Below are positions 1 through 8,697 of a DNA stretch of 64,000 nt, one piece after another. The notes below the pieces were generated by a model. That model was not told where the DNA came from. It ran no database searches and saw only the letters and a program-made list of their open reading frames with translations. Source of the stretch: Methylobacter sp. (lineage in GTDB: Bacteria > Pseudomonadota > Gammaproteobacteria > Methylococcales > Methylomonadaceae). Within the stretch, counting starts at the first letter, position 1, and each line of letters begins with the position of its first letter. The stretch lies in NCBI GenBank assembly GCA_030699385.1, contig JAUYMY010000017.1:47797-111796 (forward strand), read 5' to 3'. The translations under genes were made by a program, and so were the position numbers.

Positions 1-206
1 AAAAAATAAATCCAGATCAGGACGAAATCATACAAAAAACGGTGAAGGCTGTTGAGAAAAAGCTCGGCGATAGTGGTCGAGTATTGCTTAGGGCTTCCGG
101 AACAGAGCCATTAATTCGTGTCATGGTAGAAGGGCGGCAAGGCGATTTGGTCAAAAACTATGCGCATCAAATTGCTGATGACGTGAAGAAAGTAATGGGG
201 GCTTGA
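1..206 (+). CDS. glmM: Phosphoglucosamine mutase, C-terminal fragment
   Basis: The window opens inside this gene; 67 codons and the stop remain, read in the frame of codon 3-5. The fragment carries [15 protein letters not shown], the phosphate-binding loop near the C-terminus of GlmM, which converts glucosamine-6-phosphate to glucosamine-1-phosphate for UDP-GlcNAc synthesis. Its place just before tpiA and secG matches the usual gammaproteobacterial order. The catalytic serine and metal site lie outside the window. Confidence 0.88.
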   Translation, partial: KINPDQDEIIQKTVKAVEKKLGDSGRVLLRASGTEPLIRVMVEGRQGDLVKNYAHQIADDVKKVMGA

Positions 207-261
207 ATTAGATGCTATTACTATATATCATAAGCGGTTTGATTCTATGTGAGGAGTAGTG

Positions 262-1008
262 ATGCGTCAGTCTCTAGTTGTAGGAAATTGGAAGATGAAT
301 GGAACCCTTGCCAGTGCTGAGTCGCTTGCAAAAGGCATCATTGCTGGGTTAGGTGAAAGTAGTGCGGCTATCGCAATCTGTGTGCCTTATGTGCATATGC
401 CTGCAGCCAGTGTATGGGTAAAAGATACCGCCTTGGCATTAGGTGCGCAAAATATTGCTGACAAAGCTTCGGGCGCGTTTACCGGTGAAATTTCAGCAGC
501 AATGTTAGCTGAATTTGATTGTAAATATGCTATTGTGGGTCACTCTGAACGGCGTTCTTATTATGGCGACACCAATGAATCAGTCGCTGCGCGTTTTTGT
601 CAGGCGCAAGAACAAAATATTATTCCTGTGTTATGTGTAGGCGAAACACTCGAACAGCGCGAACAGGATCAAACCTTTGCGGTCATTGATGCCCAGCTTG
701 ATGCTGTCATTAATTTAGCTGGTATAGCGGCTTTTAATGCAGCGGTGATTGCTTATGAGCCGGTTTGGGCTATCGGCACAGGCAAAACGGCAACGGATGA
801 GCAGGCTCAGGAAGTTCATCAGTATATAAGACAGTATATTGCTGCTAAAGACCCAGCCATTGCTGCTAAAATACAAATTTTATATGGCGGTAGCGCTAAG
901 CCGGATAATGCAAAAGGCTTGTTTGCTATGCCGGATATTGATGGCGGTTTAATTGGTGGGGCTTCGTTGGATGCGGAATCCTTTTTAAAGATTTATCATT
1001 CAATTTAA
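262..1008 (+). CDS. tpiA: Triosephosphate isomerase
   Basis: This cytosolic TIM-barrel enzyme interconverts dihydroxyacetone phosphate and glyceraldehyde-3-phosphate. Visible signatures are GNWKMNG at the N-terminus (substrate lysine), VGHSERR (catalytic histidine), AYEPVWAIGTG (catalytic glutamate and mobile loop) and the phosphate-binding YGGS. At 248 residues it has the normal family length. A GTG at 259 is also open, but GAGGAG at 251-256 sits 5 nt before the ATG at 262 and only 2 nt before the GTG, so I use the ATG. It lies between glmM and secG. Confidence 0.97.
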   Translation: MRQSLVVGNWKMNGTLASAESLAKGIIAGLGESSAAIAICVPYVHMPAASVWVKDTALALGAQNIADKASGAFTGEISAAMLAEFDCKYAIVGHSERRSYYGDTNESVAARFCQAQEQNIIPVLCVGETLEQREQDQTFAVIDAQLDAVINLAGIAAFNAAVIAYEPVWAIGTGKTATDEQAQEVHQYIRQYIAAKDPAIAAKIQILYGGSAKPDNAKGLFAMPDIDGGLIGGASLDAESFLKIYHSI

Positions 1009-1025
1009 GTAGTTTAGATTTTATT

Positions 1026-1430
1026 ATGTATCAGGTAATTATTGTTGTTCATGTGTTGTTAGGTTTAGGCGTTGTTGGCTTGGTATTAATGCAGCAAGGC
1101 AAAGGAGCTGATGCGGGTGCAGCTTTTGGTACAGGGTCTTCTGGTTCCGTTTTTGGTGCCCAGGGCGCAGCATCATTTCTGTCAAGAGCTACAGCGATTT
1201 TGGCAACGTTGTTTTTTATGACAAGCTTAGGTTTGGCCGTATTAAACAGTAAGCAGGGTACAAGTTATGACTTTATGAGTAGCACGCCTAAGGTTGAGCA
1301 AGATACGCTTGGTATTCCTAATGTGGATGGGATAAAAGAGGGTAATGGCCTGTCTCCCGATATTAAATCCGAAGATATGCCAGTGACTGTTCCGGCGCCT
1401 TCTGCAAGTCAGCCTATTGAGAAAAAGTAA
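1026..1430 (+). CDS. secG: Preprotein translocase subunit SecG
   Basis: SecG is a small inner-membrane partner of SecYE that assists SecA-driven protein export. The 134-residue protein has two hydrophobic segments (about residues 2-20 and 54-72). Between them is the glycine-rich cytoplasmic loop with QQGKGADAGAAFG and GSSGSVFG that is diagnostic of the family. The polar, acidic C-terminal tail is typical and poorly conserved. The gene starts 17 nt after tpiA, so the two are probably cotranscribed. Confidence 0.95.
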   Translation: MYQVIIVVHVLLGLGVVGLVLMQQGKGADAGAAFGTGSSGSVFGAQGAASFLSRATAILATLFFMTSLGLAVLNSKQGTSYDFMSSTPKVEQDTLGIPNVDGIKEGNGLSPDIKSEDMPVTVPAPSASQPIEKK

Positions 1431-1449
1431 TAAATATTGTTTATGATGC

Positions 1450-1477
1450 TTGCATACGCTCTATCTAAAAAGATAAT
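1450..1477 (+). promoter_or_regulatory. Possible sigma70 promoter for tRNA-Leu
   Basis: TTGCAT at 1450-1455 and GATAAT at 1472-1477 are separated by 16 nt and resemble -35 and -10 boxes. A start near 1484 would give a leader of about 33 nt before the tRNA at 1517. This is a motif match only; read-through from secG is an alternative. Confidence 0.35.
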
Positions 1478-1516
1478 TAAAGCAGTGTATTAGTAGTATC
1501 TTACAATCATGTTTTA

Positions 1517-1601
1517 GCCGATGTGGTGAAATTGGTAGACACGCCATCTTGAGGGGGTGGTGACGTAAGTCGTGCCGGTTCAAATCCGGCCATCGGCACC
1601 A
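1517..1601 (+). tRNA. tRNA-Leu (anticodon GAG)
   Basis: The 85-nt gene folds as a class II tRNA. The acceptor arms are GCCGATG and CATCGGC, the anticodon stem is CCATC/GGTGG around the loop TTGAGGG with GAG at 1551-1553, and the T arm is GCCGG TTCAAAT CCGGC. A long variable arm is present, as expected for leucine tRNA, and the 3' CCA is encoded. It would read CUC and CUU codons. Its position after secG is the common gammaproteobacterial arrangement. Confidence 0.97.
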
Positions 1602-1607
1602 AATATA

Positions 1608-1642
1608 CCCCGCCAGGGATTCTCCCTAGCGGGGTGTTTTTT
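1608..1642 (+). terminator. Rho-independent terminator after tRNA-Leu
   Basis: CCCCGC-C-AGGGA pairs with TCCCT-A-GCGGGG across a 3-nt loop and is followed by TG and a run of six T (1637-1642). It begins 6 nt after the tRNA CCA end. Confidence 0.9.
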
Positions 1643-1789
1643 GTCTGTTACAATGGAAGTATAGAAATGACTTTCTATATTTAAACCGAGTGCGATATGG
1701 CAAAAAATAACTAGACTGTAATCGAACATAGGGTGCTGTAAATTTAGCGTGGGTTTTGCTTTGGAAATTAGAGATTAATGGAGAAAACA

Positions 1790-2152
1790 ATGGCAAGTAT
1801 TCTTGCAGTTGACGATTCGGCTTCAATGAGAAAAATGGTTTCATTTACGTTAAGAGCTGCTGGATACGATGTCGAGGAAGCAGTCGACGGGGTTGATGCT
1901 TTAGAAAAAGCACAAGCCAGGAAATTTGATTGTGTGGTAACCGATGTCAATATGCCAAATAAAGACGGGATTACTTTGATTAGAGATTTACGTGCTCTGC
2001 CCGATTACAAATTTATTCCCATGCTGATGCTGACTACTGAGTCAGGCATAGAAAAAAAGCAAGAAGGCAAAGCCGCTGGCGCAACAGGGTGGATGGTCAA
2101 GCCTTTCAACCCCGATCAACTATTAAAAACATTACTAAAAGTTTTGGGCTAG
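1790..2152 (+). CDS. cheY: Chemotaxis response regulator CheY
   Basis: This is a single receiver domain of 120 residues with no output domain. It should carry the phosphoryl signal from CheA to the flagellar switch. The acidic pair DD (residues 8-9), phospho-acceptor Asp52 in VVTDVNMP, the Thr in LMLTTE and the Lys in MVKPF are all present. An upstream ATG at 1778 is in frame, but GGAG at 1780-1783 lies 6 nt before the ATG at 1790 and the protein then starts MASILAVDDSASMRK, as relatives do. It is the first gene of the chemotaxis cluster, 170 nt before cheA. Confidence 0.93.
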   Translation: MASILAVDDSASMRKMVSFTLRAAGYDVEEAVDGVDALEKAQARKFDCVVTDVNMPNKDGITLIRDLRALPDYKFIPMLMLTTESGIEKKQEGKAAGATGWMVKPFNPDQLLKTLLKVLG

Positions 2153-2321
2153 TTAATAGTATCGATCCTAAGTGTGTTAAGCGCGCGTAGGATTCTGTTT
2201 GTGCGTATCTCCACGCAAAATATGTAGATTTTAGGTGTTTATCCAGACAAAAAGACTAATAACAAAGTTTTGGGTTACGTTGATCTTGTTTAAATGAATT
2301 TAGGCGCATACAGGTAAGTCT

Positions 2322-4445
2322 ATGTCTATTGATATGTCACAATTCCATCAGGTTTTTTTTGAAGAATGTTTCGAAGGCCTGGAAGCAATGGAGTCAGGGT
2401 TATTAACTCTTGATATGGGGGATATTGATTCGGAAATAATCAATACCATTTTTAGAGGCGCGCACTCGATAAAAGGTGGCAGTGGGACTTTCGGTTTTAC
2501 CGTTGTTGCTGAATACACCCACATCATGGAAACCTTGTTGGATGAAATGCGCGATGGACGCAGGAAGGTGACTCAGCCGGCTGTAGATGTTCTGCTTGGA
2601 TCTGTTGATTGCCTTAGAGAGATGTTGACTGCAATACAGAATGAACAAGATGTTAATAACGCTAGCGTAGCAAAGCATAAGTCAGCCTTAGAAGTTGTGC
2701 TTAATGGCGGATCAGCCCCCCAAGAATCAGCGACTTCAGTTGAGCATGAACCGGTAAAAGAAGAGGTAGTAAGTCATATTGCCGCTGAAGTTGTTGAAGA
2801 GAAATCGGTTGAACCTGAATCTGAAGAACAAGGCTGGAAAATAGCCTTTTGCCCTTATTTGGATTTGCTTAAAACCGGCAATGACCCTGTCAGGCTATTT
2901 CGGGAACTGAATGAACTCGGCGAATTAACAACGACGGTTAATATTCAGGATGTTCCGGGGTTTTATGAGCTGGATCCTGAAGAATGTAATATTTCTTGGG
3001 ATTTAAAGGTTGTCGGGGATATTTCTGATGATGACATCAGGGAAATATTCAATTGGGTTGAAGGCGATTGTGAGATGGAAATTCAGCCTCTTGCTAAAAC
3101 GGTAAAAGCTGCAGCCCCCGCAGAAGAAAAAGCCGATCCAGAACCTGTCTCAGCAATGCTGGAAAGCAATGTCCCCGCTTCAAAACCTATAGAAACTAAG
3201 CCTAAAGTAGTCGCAGAAACCAAAAAAGCTGACACTCCAGATTCAGATAACGAGGCCGCAAAAGCCACGACAGCAAAAGCTAGTTCCATTCGGGTAGATA
3301 CTGACAAAATAGATACGTTAATCAATATGGTGGGCGAGGTGGTTATCACTCAGTCTATGTTGGGACTAGTGGGTGAAAACTTTACCATGGATAAGGTAGG
3401 GCAGCTTAAACGAGGACTTGCTCAGCTAGAGCGGCATACGCGTGATCTGCAACAAAGTGTCATGAATATTCGGATGCTGCCGATTAGTTTTGTTTTTAGC
3501 CGATTCCCGCGCTTAGTGCATGACATTAGTAGCAAGTTGGATAAAAAAATTGTCCTGAAACTGGTGGGTGAAAATACCGAAGTTGATAAGGCTGTTGTCG
3601 AGTTGATTAACGATCCACTGGTTCATTTGATTAGAAACAGCCTGGATCACGGCATAGAAATGCCTGTGGACAGGGTTGCCGCAGGTAAGCCGGAAACGGG
3701 CACGATAGAACTGAAAGCCTATCATCGCGGTGGCCATATTGTCATAGAAATTATCGATGATGGTCGCGGCTTGGATAAAGAAAAGCTGCTGTCGAAGGCT
3801 ATAGAAAAAGGCCTTGTTGAAGAAAGTAATTTGCTCACCGAAAAACAGATATTTGAACTGATTTTTATGCCGGGCTTTTCTACCGCAGAGCAACTGACTG
3901 ATATTTCCGGTCGTGGTGTCGGTATGGACGTGGTACGAAGAAATATCCAGTCATTAGGCGGTAATATAGAAATTATTTCAGAATTGGGTAAGGGCACAAC
4001 GATTGCAATTCACTTGCCGTTAACTTTAGCCATTCTTGATGGACAATCGGTTGCCGTCGGTGATGAGACCTATATTGTGCCGCTAGTTTCCATTATTGAG
4101 TCGATTAATATTACCGAAAGAATGCTAAATAAAGTCGCTGGCAAGGGAGAGACTTTCCGTTTGCGCAATGAATATTTACCGGTTATTAGGATGCGCGGCA
4201 TATTTAATGTTCATTCGGGTAATCCGACTAAATCGAAAGAAGGCGTACTTGTCGTTGTTGAAGGTCAGGGCGAGCTGTGTTGCTTACTTGTCGACGAGTT
4301 ATTGGGACAGCAACAAGTTGTTATTAAATCATTGGAAGCGAATTACCGGCGGGTAGAAGGCGTTTCAGGAGCAACTATTTTGGGTGATGGTTCCGTTGCC
4401 CTTATTCTTGATGTTCCAGGTCTGGTGCGATTTTCAATTCGCTAA
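2322..4445 (+). CDS. cheA: Chemotaxis histidine kinase CheA
   Basis: This cytoplasmic kinase couples receptor arrays to CheY and CheB. Domains in order: HPt/P1 (about 1-110) with the phosphorylated His48 in HSIKGGSGTFG; an acidic, proline- and alanine-rich linker; a second compact domain (about 185-250) that may bind response regulators; the dimerisation helices (about 320-390); the HATPase domain with N box LVHLIRNSLDHGIE, G1 DDGRGLD, F box GFST and G2 GRGVGMDVV; and a C-terminal CheW-like P5 domain. At 707 residues the length is ordinary. It is followed by cheW after 34 nt. Confidence 0.96.
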   Translation: MSIDMSQFHQVFFEECFEGLEAMESGLLTLDMGDIDSEIINTIFRGAHSIKGGSGTFGFTVVAEYTHIMETLLDEMRDGRRKVTQPAVDVLLGSVDCLREMLTAIQNEQDVNNASVAKHKSALEVVLNGGSAPQESATSVEHEPVKEEVVSHIAAEVVEEKSVEPESEEQGWKIAFCPYLDLLKTGNDPVRLFRELNELGELTTTVNIQDVPGFYELDPEECNISWDLKVVGDISDDDIREIFNWVEGDCEMEIQPLAKTVKAAAPAEEKADPEPVSAMLESNVPASKPIETKPKVVAETKKADTPDSDNEAAKATTAKASSIRVDTDKIDTLINMVGEVVITQSMLGLVGENFTMDKVGQLKRGLAQLERHTRDLQQSVMNIRMLPISFVFSRFPRLVHDISSKLDKKIVLKLVGENTEVDKAVVELINDPLVHLIRNSLDHGIEMPVDRVAAGKPETGTIELKAYHRGGHIVIEIIDDGRGLDKEKLLSKAIEKGLVEESNLLTEKQIFELIFMPGFSTAEQLTDISGRGVGMDVVRRNIQSLGGNIEIISELGKGTTIAIHLPLTLAILDGQSVAVGDETYIVPLVSIIESINITERMLNKVAGKGETFRLRNEYLPVIRMRGIFNVHSGNPTKSKEGVLVVVEGQGELCCLLVDELLGQQQVVIKSLEANYRRVEGVSGATILGDGSVALILDVPGLVRFSIR

Positions 4446-4479
4446 TACATAGTAAAAGCACAATAGATAAGAAGCAGAT

Positions 4480-4998
4480 ATGGCACAAGAAGAAGCTGAA
4501 AATAAAGATATTGACCAATATCACTACAGTAAAAATCTGGATAATGCAGTGCAATATCTGAGTTTTGCCTTAGGTAAAGAAGAATATGGCGTTGATATTC
4601 TTCGTGTCCAAGAAATAAGAAGCTGGGAGCCTGTGTCCAGAATACCTAATGTCCCTTGTTATGAGAAGGGCGTGGTTAATTTACGCGGTTCTATTGTGCC
4701 GATTCTCGATTTAAGGGAACGGTTTAATTTGAGCAAAGCTGAATATACGCCGCTGACGGTCGTGGTGGTATTGCAAACGGGTGATAGCAACAAGACGCGT
4801 ATTATGGGTGTTGTGGTTGACTCGGTTTCTGATGTTATTAATGTCGATAAAACTGAGATTCAGGGAGCACCCGACTTTGGCACTAAAGTCAGTAATGAGT
4901 TTATCAATGGCTTGGTTTCGGTTAATGAGCGCATGGTGATGCTGCTTGATGTCGATAAGTTACTGAAACTAGAGGAACTGGATCAGGATGAGAGTTAA
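4480..4998 (+). CDS. cheW: Chemotaxis coupling protein CheW (first copy)
   Basis: CheW links CheA to receptors. The CheW fold begins near residue 25 with FALGKEEYGVDILRVQEI and continues through NLRGSIVPILDLRERF and GVVVDSVSDV, all family signatures. The first 24 residues are polar and extra. A second CheW gene lies at 7436-7927 and shares most of these motifs, so the cluster encodes two couplers on either side of its receptor. Confidence 0.95.
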   Translation: MAQEEAENKDIDQYHYSKNLDNAVQYLSFALGKEEYGVDILRVQEIRSWEPVSRIPNVPCYEKGVVNLRGSIVPILDLRERFNLSKAEYTPLTVVVVLQTGDSNKTRIMGVVVDSVSDVINVDKTEIQGAPDFGTKVSNEFINGLVSVNERMVMLLDVDKLLKLEELDQDES

Positions 4999-5068
4999 TA
5001 ATTTTCTGGTATCCTTCAATGATTAATATATTTCATATGGCTTGTGAGATTTTAAGAGGTAGCGTAGC

Positions 5069-7399
5069 GTGAAAATTAATATGCCGGTAACGAACAATGA
5101 ACTCGTTCTGAAAAAAGGGCAAATCCTGGTTTCAAGAACCGATTTGATGGGGCGTATTACTTATGTTAATGATGCATTTGTTGAGACCAGTGGTTTTACC
5201 CGTGAAGAATTGATTGGGGCGGAGCACAATATTGTCCGCCATCCTGACATGCCTGCAGCCGCTTATGAAGAGTTATGGAAAACTTTAAAGCAGCTTAGAC
5301 CTTGGCAGGGTTTGGTGAAAAATCGCTGTAAAAATGGTGACTATTATTGGGTTGAAGCTAATGCTATGCCGTTATTTAAAGACGGAAAAGTGTATGAATA
5401 TCTTTCCGTTCGGCATCCACCAAAGCGCGATCTGATTCCCGCCACTGACCTGTTGTACAAGAAAATCAGTGCTGGCGAAGTTAAATTAAACCCTACCGGT
5501 TTGGCTTCGATATTTAAAGCTATTGACGAAATAGCCATAACGAAAAAGAATAATTTTGTGGTCTGTGCTTTTCTGGTGCCTATCATTTACCTGATGTATA
5601 GATTGTTCATGGAGCAAAATTACATCTTGTTAGCAGGCGTTGTCCTGTTAGCCACGATAGCATCGGCACTGAGCATTAATACGATTAAAGTAATAACCGA
5701 TACTCTGGAAACGGCCATTACTATTTGTTACCGATTAAGCAGTGGTAGTTTCGGCAATAAGGTGAATTTGAAACGTGAAGATCAGTTGGGTGATTTTTTA
5801 CGCGGCTTGTATTGCATGGAAGTTAAGCTGGGCGTCGATTTGGCTGATTTCAAACAAGGTCTTGCAGAATCCAAACGGATTACTCAGGCTCTGGATAATG
5901 TTCAATCTCCTGTCATGGTGGCGAACAAGAATTTTGAAATCATTTACATGAACGATAGCGTTAAGAGGATGTTCGAGGTAGCAGAGAACGATCTTCGTAA
6001 AGAGTTACCTCATTTTTCTGCCAATAAACTGATGGGTTCAAATGTTGATCTATACCACTCTACAATTAAAAGTGGGGCTTTACAAAAAACACAGGAATCT
6101 GTTAAAGCCAATTTAGTTATTGGTGGTCGACATATGAGTATTATTGCTAGTCCTGTGAATAGCGACGGCGAGCGTATCGGCTATGTTGCCGAATGGCAGG
6201 ATAGAACCCATGAAGTTTTAGTTGAGCAAGAAATCGATCACCTAGTGCAGGGTGTTAAATCAGGTGACTTAAGCACCCGTATAAAATTAGCAGATAAAGA
6301 GGGCTTTACCAAAACACTGTCTGCAGGTATTAATGAATTGACCGATGTCATTGAAAGTGTGTTTGGTGATGTTAACCGAGTTATGGAAAACATGGCTGAA
6401 GGTGATTTAACGACTTCCATTACTAATGAATATCAAGGTGTCTATGCTGAATGTAAGAATAATATTAACGACACCTTGGCAAAACTCAGTGAGTTTATTA
6501 TTCAAATCCGGGATGCCGCTGATTTCATCGACAGTTCATCGCAAGAGATGGCTAGCGGCAATAACAATCTGTCGCATCGGGCTGAGCAACAAGCGGCTAG
6601 TCTTGAAGAAACTGCTGCCAGTATGGAACAGCTTGCCAGTACGGTAAAAAATAATGCACAGAATACAGTCCAGGCAACTGAGGTCGTTAACTCTGCCAGT
6701 CAGTTAGCACAAAAAGGGGGGGGCGTCGTGCAATCGGCTATTGCTGCGATGCAGGAAATTAATGAAAGTAGTAATAAAATCGCTGAAATTATTGGTGTGA
6801 TTGATGAAATTGCTTTCCAAACCAATCTACTGGCATTAAACGCTTCAGTAGAGGCGGCTAGGGCAGGGGAGCAGGGCCGTGGATTCTCGGTTGTAGCAAC
6901 CGAAGTTCGTAATTTGGCGCAACGCAGCGCAACGGCGGCACAGCAAAGTAATGAGCTGATTCAAAATAGTGTGCAGAAAGTTCGCGCGGGTACGGCGTTT
7001 GTTAATGAAACCGGGGCCGCGCTCAATGAAATTGTTGAAAGCGTTGCCAAGGTTGGCGATATTGTTGCGCATATTGCCAGCGCCAGTTCAGAGCAATCGG
7101 CGGGTATCGAACAAGTCAATCAAGCGGTTTCTCAAATGGATGACATTACTCAGCAAAATGCGGCTTTGGCAGAACAGGCAGCCGCAGGCAGTATTGCTAT
7201 GAGCGAGCAGTCTACCAATATGACTCAGTTACTCAGTTTCTTTAGGGTGAATTCAAAAAACGGATCGGCTTCAGTCAGGCCGGTTGCGCGCAGCAGCAGG
7301 GTGACCCCACCACCGACAAGGGCACCGATAAAAACAGCGCCAGCTTTGCCTGTGAGTAAGCCAAAAGTAGATAGCAGTGATGAATGGGAAGAGTTTTAA
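5069..7399 (+). CDS. Aer-like PAS-containing methyl-accepting chemotaxis protein
   Basis: The receptor starts with an Aer-type PAS domain (about 10-125; FTREELIGAEHNIVRHPDMP), whose relatives bind FAD and sense redox or oxygen. Two membrane segments follow (about 167-210) with no periplasmic sensor domain, so input is cytoplasmic. A HAMP-like region, a second PAS-like region (about 265-375) and a long MCP signalling domain follow; the hairpin tip reads DEIAFQTNLLALNA then EAARAGEQGRGF. The last five residues, EWEEF, match the xWxxF tether for CheR/CheB. GTG at 5069 is preceded by AAGAGG. An A5G8 run at 6711-6723 lies in the coding sequence. Confidence 0.93.
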   Translation: MKINMPVTNNELVLKKGQILVSRTDLMGRITYVNDAFVETSGFTREELIGAEHNIVRHPDMPAAAYEELWKTLKQLRPWQGLVKNRCKNGDYYWVEANAMPLFKDGKVYEYLSVRHPPKRDLIPATDLLYKKISAGEVKLNPTGLASIFKAIDEIAITKKNNFVVCAFLVPIIYLMYRLFMEQNYILLAGVVLLATIASALSINTIKVITDTLETAITICYRLSSGSFGNKVNLKREDQLGDFLRGLYCMEVKLGVDLADFKQGLAESKRITQALDNVQSPVMVANKNFEIIYMNDSVKRMFEVAENDLRKELPHFSANKLMGSNVDLYHSTIKSGALQKTQESVKANLVIGGRHMSIIASPVNSDGERIGYVAEWQDRTHEVLVEQEIDHLVQGVKSGDLSTRIKLADKEGFTKTLSAGINELTDVIESVFGDVNRVMENMAEGDLTTSITNEYQGVYAECKNNINDTLAKLSEFIIQIRDAADFIDSSSQEMASGNNNLSHRAEQQAASLEETAASMEQLASTVKNNAQNTVQATEVVNSASQLAQKGGGVVQSAIAAMQEINESSNKIAEIIGVIDEIAFQTNLLALNASVEAARAGEQGRGFSVVATEVRNLAQRSATAAQQSNELIQNSVQKVRAGTAFVNETGAALNEIVESVAKVGDIVAHIASASSEQSAGIEQVNQAVSQMDDITQQNAALAEQAAAGSIAMSEQSTNMTQLLSFFRVNSKNGSASVRPVARSSRVTPPPTRAPIKTAPALPVSKPKVDSSDEWEEF

Positions 7400-7435
7400 A
7401 GTTGCAAACCATATAACCGGCAGGAAACTATAACA

Positions 7436-7927
7436 ATGACAACAGATGTGCAGTCAACTAATAGTCGGGTAGAGCAATTTCTTACCTTTCAACTCGCAGA
7501 TGAAGCATACGGAGTTGAAATTTTAAAAGTACAAGAAATTCGCGGCTGGGAAGCCGTTCGTATAATACCGAATACACCGGCTTTTGTTAAAGGCGTGTTG
7601 AATTTACGTGGATCCGTCGTGCCTATTATCGACTTACGTGAACGATTTTCTTTGGAACACTGTGACTATTCGCCCAAAACGGTAGTGATAGTACTTTGTG
7701 TTGAGCATGGTGCAAGCCAGTTTGTTATGGGCATAGTGGCTGATGCGGTTTCTGATGTGCTGGATATTAATCTGGAAGACATCAAAAAAGCGCCGAATTT
7801 TGGTTCAAAAATTGATACCCGTTACATGCGCGGTATGCATGTTTATAAGAAAAAAATGATCATGCTTTTGGATGTAGATAAATTGCTCAATCCTGATGAG
7901 GTTGAGGGTATTGATAATCTGGTGTGA
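7436..7927 (+). CDS. cheW: Chemotaxis coupling protein CheW (second copy)
   Basis: This 163-residue CheW-domain protein has LADEAYGVEILKVQEI, NLRGSVVPIIDLRERF and GIVADAVSDVLD, aligning throughout with the first CheW of the cluster. It lacks the longer polar N-terminal tail of that copy. Its TGA stop overlaps the ATG of the ParA-like gene by one base, so the two are probably translationally coupled. The pairing suggests this CheW may be the one used with the ParA-like positioning factor. Confidence 0.93.
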   Translation: MTTDVQSTNSRVEQFLTFQLADEAYGVEILKVQEIRGWEAVRIIPNTPAFVKGVLNLRGSVVPIIDLRERFSLEHCDYSPKTVVIVLCVEHGASQFVMGIVADAVSDVLDINLEDIKKAPNFGSKIDTRYMRGMHVYKKKMIMLLDVDKLLNPDEVEGIDNLV

Positions 7928-8697
7928 TGGTGAGAATTGTAGCAATAATTAATCAGAAAGGTGGTGTTGGCAAAACAACGACGACTGCAAATTTATGTCA
8001 CGCCATTGCAGAATCTGGTTTGAAAGTCACCGCCATCGATCTTGACCCGCAAGGCCATTTGGCGGTTTCTTTGGGCGTTACTGCGCAAAATATCGGTGGT
8101 ATTGATGAAGCTATGCTGAAACAGAAAAATGTTCAGCAGCAGTTGATTCCAGTCAGGGATAACCTGCAATTAATTACAGCAGGATCCAGGCTTAAGGAGA
8201 TTGAGCATCTAGTCGCCAATAATTCGCCCCGTGGTGTTTTGTTAAAAAATGCGTTGCATGACACGCTTAATGATCAGGACTTTGTTTTTATTGATTGCCC
8301 GCCTTCTTCAGGCTTGCTGGTTGCGAATGCGCTGATTGCTGCTGATGAAATATTAATTCCTATGGCCAGTGATTTCCTTGCTTTGCAGGGCTTGTCTCAT
8401 CTAATGGGCACAATCAAGCGATTTGAAAAGGCTTTGCAGAGGAAATATAAAACATTATTAGTAATGTCGCGCTATTCGCCCAATAGAAGAATATCGGTTC
8501 AGGTGTTAAATGTTTTGCTTGCGCATTTTCCAGAGCAAATATTAGCGACAGTAATTAGGGAAACGGCATTGCTCGCCGAGTGCCCCAGTTTCGGCAAAAC
8601 AATTTTAGAATATAGTCCGAAAAGTCGTTCGGCAAGGGATTTTCGTAGTCTTGCTCATGATTTTCTTGAACACAGGGTGATGTATGGCAACAAGTGA
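7927..8697 (+). CDS. ParA/MinD-type ATPase of the chemotaxis cluster
   Basis: The deviant Walker A motif KGGVGKTTTT occurs near residue 11, with DLDPQGH and the Walker B-like FIDCPPS following, as in ParA family ATPases. No ParB or parS-like partner is nearby, so this is not a chromosome partition locus. ParA homologues inside che clusters (ParC of Vibrio, PpfA of Rhodobacter) position chemoreceptor arrays and help distribute them at division. That role is inferred here from context. The ATG at 7927 overlaps the cheW stop; a GTG one codon upstream is possible. Confidence 0.85.
   Translation: MVRIVAIINQKGGVGKTTTTANLCHAIAESGLKVTAIDLDPQGHLAVSLGVTAQNIGGIDEAMLKQKNVQQQLIPVRDNLQLITAGSRLKEIEHLVANNSPRGVLLKNALHDTLNDQDFVFIDCPPSSGLLVANALIAADEILIPMASDFLALQGLSHLMGTIKRFEKALQRKYKTLLVMSRYSPNRRISVQVLNVLLAHFPEQILATVIRETALLAECPSFGKTILEYSPKSRSARDFRSLAHDFLEHRVMYGNK

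Noticed and set aside
1581..1601. Possible integration site at the 3' end of tRNA-Leu
   Set aside because: I found no second copy of the tRNA 3' end and no integrase gene in the window; the downstream genes are an ordinary chemotaxis cluster.
2160..2200. Terminator between cheY and cheA (ATCCTA to TAGGAT)
   Set aside because: The stem is only 6 bp with a 17-nt loop and no T run, so I do not list it.
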